From positions 96,601,157-96,665,156 of the forward strand of contig NC_080680.1 in the NCBI RefSeq assembly GCF_030445035.2: a stretch of 64,000 nt of DNA, written 5' to 3'. The DNA comes from Dasypus novemcinctus (lineage: Eukaryota > Chordata > Mammalia > Cingulata > Dasypodidae). How positions within the stretch are numbered: position 1 is the stretch's first letter; each line of letters starts with the position of its first letter. This document shows, piece after piece, positions 59,030 to 64,000 of this stretch. The position numbers and the translations under genes are program-made. Below the pieces are notes generated by a model. The model was not told where the DNA came from and did not search any database. It was given only the letters and a program-made list of their open reading frames with translations.

Positions 59030-59452
59030 GGAAACGGACATGGCTCAACTGATAGAGCATCTGTCTACCATATGGAGGGTCCAGGGTTCAATTCCCAGGG
59101 TCTCCTGACCTGTGTGGTGAGCTGTCCCACGTGCAGTGCTGCCGCACGCAAGGAGTACCGTGCCACATGGGGTGTCCCCACATAGGTGTGCCCCACATGC
59201 AAGGAATGTGCCCTGTAAGGAGAGCCACCCCATGTGAAAAAAAGTACAGCCCACCCAGGAGTGGTGCCACACACACAGAGAGCTGATGCAGCAAAATGAT
59301 GCAACAACAACAACAAAAAGAGATGCAGTTTCCCAGTGCCACTGGATAGTACAAGCAAACACAGAAGAACACACAGCAAATGGACACAGAAAGTAGACAA
59401 TGGGGGGGCAGGGAGGGAAGAGAATAAATTAAAAAATAAATCTTTAAAAAAA
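59030..59452 (+). mobile_element. DAS-SINE, only in copy 2
   Basis: The head is CGGACATGGCTCAACTGATAG with a B-box GGGTTCAATTCCC (59090), followed by the usual body and an A-rich tail. It is flanked by AACAAAAGTAACACA (59015-59029) and AACAAACTAACACA (59453-59466). Copy 1 reads AACAAAAATAACACA at 37676 with no insert, i.e. an empty site. Confidence 0.92.
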
Positions 59453-59945
59453 AACAAACTAACACACTGATACACCCCATTAATATGGAAAATTATGTTT
59501 GAAGAGGTGAGGTATAAGGGAACTCTGTACTTGCTGTATAAATTTTCCATATACTTTTTTAACTAAAAAAAATAAAGAACGCAGATGCGTTTAGTTTCCT
59601 TTTAAAGTTTGCCGATATTTATTATACTAAATAAGAATGAACAAACAATAAGCTACTATTCTGTACTCATCATACAGATGGAAAAGGAAAGATATGGAGA
59701 CATTCTTAGTAAATTGATTGAATAGAAGTGATCAAAGTGGCCATACTTGATAATGTTACTTGATACAAGCTACCTGGGGCATCAGGAAAATGATACTCTA
59801 AGAATTGTCAAGGGATCATCTGTGTAGAGAACCTCTGTAATATTTACCTGTGTCCTTTCTTTGGCACTTCCAGTTGAGAGAAGCCATCTCCGCATCATTG
59901 CCCACAGGAGAATATCTCAGGAGGGATGAAGGTATTAATAGTCAA

Positions 59946-60084
59946 ATGTGCCACAATGATGAAAGAGGTTGTTGATGTGGGAAGAGTGGGGTGAGGGGGT
60001 GAGGGGTATATGGGGACCTCATATTTTTTTAATGTAACATTAAAAAAAATAAAGAAGGAAAATAAATTAAATTAAATTTAAAAA
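59946..60084 (+). mobile_element. 139-bp 3' end of element X, only in copy 2
   Basis: It holds CACAATGATGAAAGAGG, the G-rich run, GGGGACCTCATATTTTTTT and an A-rich tail. It is flanked by AATAGTCAA at 59937-59945 and 60085-60093. Copy 1 lacks it (about 38155-38175). A severe 5' truncation with a 9-bp duplication is typical of L1 machinery. Confidence 0.85.
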
Positions 60085-60289
60085 AATAGTCAACATCTTT
60101 AAAAGATTGAGAGAACTAAACAGAGTAAAACACAACACATACTTAGATTACCTGGCATTTTGTAAGCTTTCATTAAAATTTTAGTTAATTTATTATTATT
60201 TATTATTATTTACCTTCTGCTGCTCACACATACATACACCTTTGTTTTCATAGTCATTGTAGTTTTCAAGAGTTATGTTATGTAAACCA

Positions 60290-60900
60290 AAAGGTAAGAG
60301 TAACACTTGACTTTTATCTTTCTGTCAATTCATTAGCAACTCTTGTTAGTTCTAACGTCCAACAGCATCACCACCTCCACTGCTATCATCATAGATAGAA
60401 TGATCACTGTTACTTAACTGCACTATTGTAATAGCTCTTCAGATATTCTCCCTTCTTTAATACAAGGCACTATTCCTGCTGTCTATTCTCAGCACGGCAT
60501 CCAGGACAATCCTTTCTCAAGCTTAATTATGTTGTTCATTCTGCAGAAGAGCTTCAAGTGCTTTACAAATAATTCAACTCATTCAAAGGAAAAATAAAAT
60601 TTCATCTCTGCTCTGTTAGCTGTAAAATTATCTCTGACTGCTTTTTTACCTCCTCACTCCTGTCTAGTCACACTAACGTCCTTTCTGTTAGTGGAGCATA
60701 GCTGGCACTCATTCATGTCTGCAACTTTGCAGTGATTGTCTGTACTCTCAGGAATATTTTACCTACAAATATCCTCATGGTTCAGTACATTAACCCCTTC
60801 AATGTTTTGTTCAAATATCACCCTCTTGATGATCCAATCTTCATTCCACTACTTAAAACTGAAACCTATTCCCATCATTCTTGAACTCGGAACCAAAGTG
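60290..60900 (+). repeat. L2 LINE remnant in copy 2
   Basis: The partner of 38340-38980, with the same phrase order (CACTTGACTTTTATCTTTC, CACCACCTCCACTGCTATC). No frame is preserved. Confidence 0.65.
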
Positions 60901-60904
60901 AGTT

Positions 60905-61985
60905 TTTCATTTTTATTTTGTACTTTTATTGTGTTAATATATCTACAACTCAACATTTCACATTTTATAAACTATCAGGTATAAAATTCAGTTAAATTGA
61001 TTATAGTCACTATATCGTGCTACCGTCACCAACATACAATGCTAATGTTTTTCATCACCCATTCTGCAGAAATTCTGCACCCATTAGGCCATAACTCCCC
61101 ACTCCTCTTATATCGTTGCCATAGTTTACCAGGGCTTCTAGGACAAATACCACAAAATGGGTTGGTTAACTCCAGGAATTTACTGGCTAAAGGATTTGGA
61201 GGTAAGAACTCCAAAATCTACACACTGCCAAGCCCTTGCTTTCTGTGTGGAGTCTGCAGTGCTCTGGTGCAGGTTTGTCAGAATCCTTGTACTTTCTGGT
61301 CTTGTATCTCACTCCTGTCACAAAATGATCTCTCAAAACTTGTGTCTCCTATTGAGGTTTTCTCTGATTCTAGCTTCTGAATTTCCTCTCTTATTAAGTA
61401 TTCAGAAATATAGATTAGGGCCCATCCTTATTCCATTTGTCCATATGAAATAGAAGTTTAAAAGATCATATTCACAAATGAGTCCACACTACAGTCAATA
61501 ATATATCTTCAGAAGGTCTTATTTACAAACTTATAACTTACAAGTTTACTTATAACACCCACAGGATTGCAGATTAAGATTAGGAACATGTCTTCTTCTT
61601 TGAGGACAAAATTCAATATAGCATAGCATTCAAGCCTTAGTAAACTATAATCGACTTTCATTCTCTCTGATTTTATTTATTGTATTTCCTATGAGTCAGA
61701 TGATAGAATACCTGGCAGTTGGTGTCTCACTTACTTCACTCCACATGAAATCTGTACCATAATATTCATAGAAGTATTATTCAAAATTGCCAAAATGTAG
61801 AAGCAACACAATTGTCCATCAACAGATTAATGGATAAGTAAAATGTGGCATATACATAAAAGGGCATGTTATTGAGCCATAAAAAAGAATGAAGTTTCCA
61901 AACATGCAACAACATGCAACATGGATGAACCTTGATGATATCATGTTGAGTGAAATAAACCTTCTGCTTTTCATACTACTTAAAA
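60905..61985 (-). mobile_element. Old 5'-inverted L1 with LTR, copy 2
   Basis: The partner of 38990-40025: minus-strand L1 3'UTR, an LTR at about 61125-61625 (TAGTTTACCAGGGC to AATATAGCATAG), minus-strand sequence to about 61750, and plus-strand ORF2 end from about 61760 to 61965 (GTTGAGTGAAATAAACC). Because both duplicates have it, the inversion and the LTR came before the duplication. Confidence 0.7.
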
Positions 61986-62368
61986 ACATGATATCTGCTG
62001 ATTTTTTCATTTTCCCCACAAATTTAAATTCTTAAAGAAAAAATATTTTTGCTTCAGATTTATGCATTTATAGAAATATCCAGAGACATGGTAAATAATT
62101 ATCAAAGGATAAATAAAATGAATACATTTTTCTTGCTTAGAGATAATTTTTACTGATGGACGGTAAAAGATAACTCATTTTCAAAGTCTAGAATTATCAG
62201 GCAGATTTAAGTTGTCTGCAGAAAGTCTCAGATGGACACAAAGTACATTTTACATTGGTTTGGGAATTTAGTAATGGGATTGCATGCTCTGTGCTTCTCT
62301 AATAGTGTCTTCTCACAGACACAATCAAATTTATGGATAATCTGGCCAAAATCTTTCGAATATGTTTA

Positions 62369-63956
62369 TGTTGGAGGTTCCCCCTCACTAGGTTTGCAAT
62401 AATTAATGAACTGTGACTCAGTTCCCCATGACATGCATTGAAGAAAACAAGCCCCCTACAGCCTATGTGTCTGAAAGCACGGCACTTTTCCAAAAGTTGA
62501 ACAAAGAAACCACATGGAGATGGTAATAAAGTGAGATGCAGACCTTCACTGCATCCAGATCAAAGCACCACCTGCTACTCCAGCATTCCAAGAAAATATA
62601 ACTCCCTAGCCCACTATCCTCTAGCCATACCAGGGGAAATTTTCACCTCTAGGGCTTCATATTGGTCCTTGCACCTCCCTAGGACACTCGACCCCCTCCA
62701 ACCAACTATCATTTCCCTGCCTAGAAAGGTACTGTTTAAATTCATATTCCCCCTTCCAAGGATGGGCTGAAGTCTATTCTTCAGACACCCTCCATTGGGA
62801 GAGCTTCCCAATAAACTTTTTGCCTGCAATCCTCAGTCTCCACATCCCAGTGAGCAATGCCTTTGCACCAATATTTGGTGCTGAAAACCCAGGACTGGTG
62901 TTGCACTGAGAATGATTGCTTGGTGAGGAATCTCCCCCTGCCGTGACTGAGAGCCCATCCAGCACTGGACATCAAACCTCGGCTGAGTGAGTTAAGGATT
63001 TCTCTTATGGAGGATACTGCTGTCTCTCTCTCTCCTTTTTCCATTCTCTAGGACAACTCAACAAAAATCCTAGTGCTAGGTCAGTGATCCTCACTGTTTC
63101 TGAGGGCCACAGCAGGTGGAAAGCATATGTCCTCATGAGAAGAAACCGTTTGGCTCTAGAGATGTCTGGCTCTAAGCGCGGTTTCCTGTTACCTTGGAGA
63201 TTTCTAACCGATTTGGGGTCACCTGTCTCACTCAGAATCTCACCTGTCCTAGAGATCCTTAGTCTCACTCAGCCACCTAAAATGGGGAATTGAATTTCAG
63301 CCTCCCCAAAAACCACACCCTGGGCTGTCTCCTTCATAAACCAAGAAGGAGATATCAGACCTAAAAAGTTCATTTTCTATCAACCTCTGTGTGGCCACAA
63401 TACAAATTGGACAATGAAAGTCAATGCCCAGAAAATGGCACTTTTGATTCCAAGTTCTCTGAAATTTAGAGAACTTTAGATAGCACAATGGCAGAGAGTC
63501 AGAGATCTCTTATATTCAGGCCTTTTATCTTCACAATTGCCCTTCCCTCTGCCAATCGTGTTCTTCCCACCAAATTCTACTTTTGTACCAGATACCATCT
63601 CAGAAACCTTCCTCCTCAGCATTTCAACCCCTTAAAATTTCTGAACACCCTAATTTTGATCCCTCAGATCACAGCCCCGCATACCTCCTCCATATAATCC
63701 TCCAGTGTTATCTCTGAACTCACCCTCCACCCCTTCATCCTCCTCCCTTTCATCACTACTACCTCTAATCTTCCCTACTCCCCTCCTCATACTCGCTTGT
63801 GGGGACTACTTCCTCTTTCTGTGCCACAACCCTCCACCTCTGACAGCACATAGGCTCCTACTCCACACAGACAGCAGTTCCTCCCTTACCCCCTGGGAAC
63901 TTTCTGCCTGCAGTCTGCAATCTCCGCCTCCAGTGAGCACCATATTTTCTCCAATA
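62369..63956 (+). mobile_element. Internally deleted endogenous retrovirus, only in copy 2
   Basis: The 5' LTR is 62369-62873 (TGTTGGAGG start; AATAAA at about 62810). A primer-binding-site-like stretch follows at once. About 1 kb of internal sequence remains, and a short 3' LTR end (about 63885-63956, CTCCAATA) closes it. The flanks GTTTA/GTTAG are near-matches and correspond to the uninterrupted GTTAG of copy 1 (40421-40425). A possible gag start (ATGGGGAAT, 63281) is stopped after three codons. There is no pol or env. It is of the same LTR family as 52875-53443. Confidence 0.75.
62876..62894 (+). other. Primer binding site, tRNA-Phe-like
   Basis: TGGTGCTGAAAACCCAGGA begins three bases after the probable LTR end. 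It resembles the complement of the 3' end of tRNA-Phe (TGGTGCCGAAACCCGGGA) with one extra A and two changes. This supports the orientation and the LTR boundary. The tRNA assignment is inference. Confidence 0.55.
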
Positions 63957-64000
63957 GTTAGTATCTTAGAAAATCATCAGACACACTGTATTAACTAGCA

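Larger units (their letters stand above)
58905..64000 (+). repeat. Segmental duplication, copy 2
   Basis: It matches 37575-40450 in the same direction, about 21.3-23.5 kb away (the offset grows because of insertions). Three insertions are present only here: a SINE (59030-59452), a 139-bp element X end (59946-60084) and an endogenous retrovirus (62369-63956). The last 44 bases return to the duplicated sequence, so the copy goes on past the window. Confidence 0.85.

Noticed and set aside
63705..63998. 97-codon plus-strand frame at the right edge
   Set aside because: It is a Pro/Ser/Leu-rich low-complexity frame that runs from retroviral internal sequence into the 3' LTR end and the duplicated flank, so it is not one coding unit.

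Overview
This window is mammalian genomic DNA made almost entirely of nested retroelements, with one degenerate chemosensory gene. A xenarthran, most likely a Dasypus-type armadillo, is inferred: tRNA-derived SINEs with the armadillo DAS-SINE layout occur at 20.6, 49.4, 54.4 and 59.0 kb (related older forms at 16.4 and 43.5 kb), alongside young full-length L1 elements and old eutherian repeats (MIR, L2, L1M, ERVL/MaLR LTRs). I see no intact host protein-coding gene, no tRNA or rRNA gene and no CRISPR array. 'L1-A' to 'L1-F' and 'element X' are labels used only here.

Layout. 1-7650: a nearly full-length minus-strand L1 (L1-A) with 3'UTR, broken ORF2, ORF1 with one frameshift, and a 5'UTR carrying a very GC-rich tandem array. 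7655-9212: the 5'UTR of a second minus-strand L1 (L1-B). 9222-9415: a (TTTC)n tract. 9418-18412: a plus-strand L1 (L1-C), interrupted by a 1.44-kb element, a MaLR-like solo LTR and a SINE. 18.4-24.0 kb: an inverted copy of element X, MIR, L2 with a SINE inside, and DNA I could not assign. 24033-31950: a second young full-length L1 (L1-D, plus strand), followed by a 1.75-kb copy of element X. 33.7-37.8 kb: old L1 remnants with one LTR that has clean target-site duplications. 41781-42691: a family-1-like olfactory receptor pseudogene on the minus strand. 44.4-52.2 kb: element X, LTR-in-LTR-in-L1, an old L1 (L1-E) and an ERVL remnant with dUTPase-like sequence. 52.3-58.9 kb: an old L1 split by a solo LTR, more LTRs, a SINE, ancient relatives of element X and an internally deleted L1 (L1-F). 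58.9-64.0 kb: a same-strand duplicate of 37.6-40.4 kb, with three later insertions.

What ties it together. The L1s supplied the retrotransposition machinery. SINEs and element X carry the L1 signature: A-rich 3' end, target-site duplications of about 7-15 bp and 5' truncation. The 37.6/58.9 kb duplication next to an olfactory receptor pseudogene gives natural empty sites, so the order of insertions can be read directly. The most unusual signals are: (1) L1 5'UTRs that share a head and a tail but differ in the middle, with unrelated tandem arrays of a 10-bp phrase, 197-bp units and 397-bp units; (2) the L1-mobilised element X, with at least six copies in the window, two of which share an alignable reading frame; (3) the duplication with three filled/empty insertion pairs.
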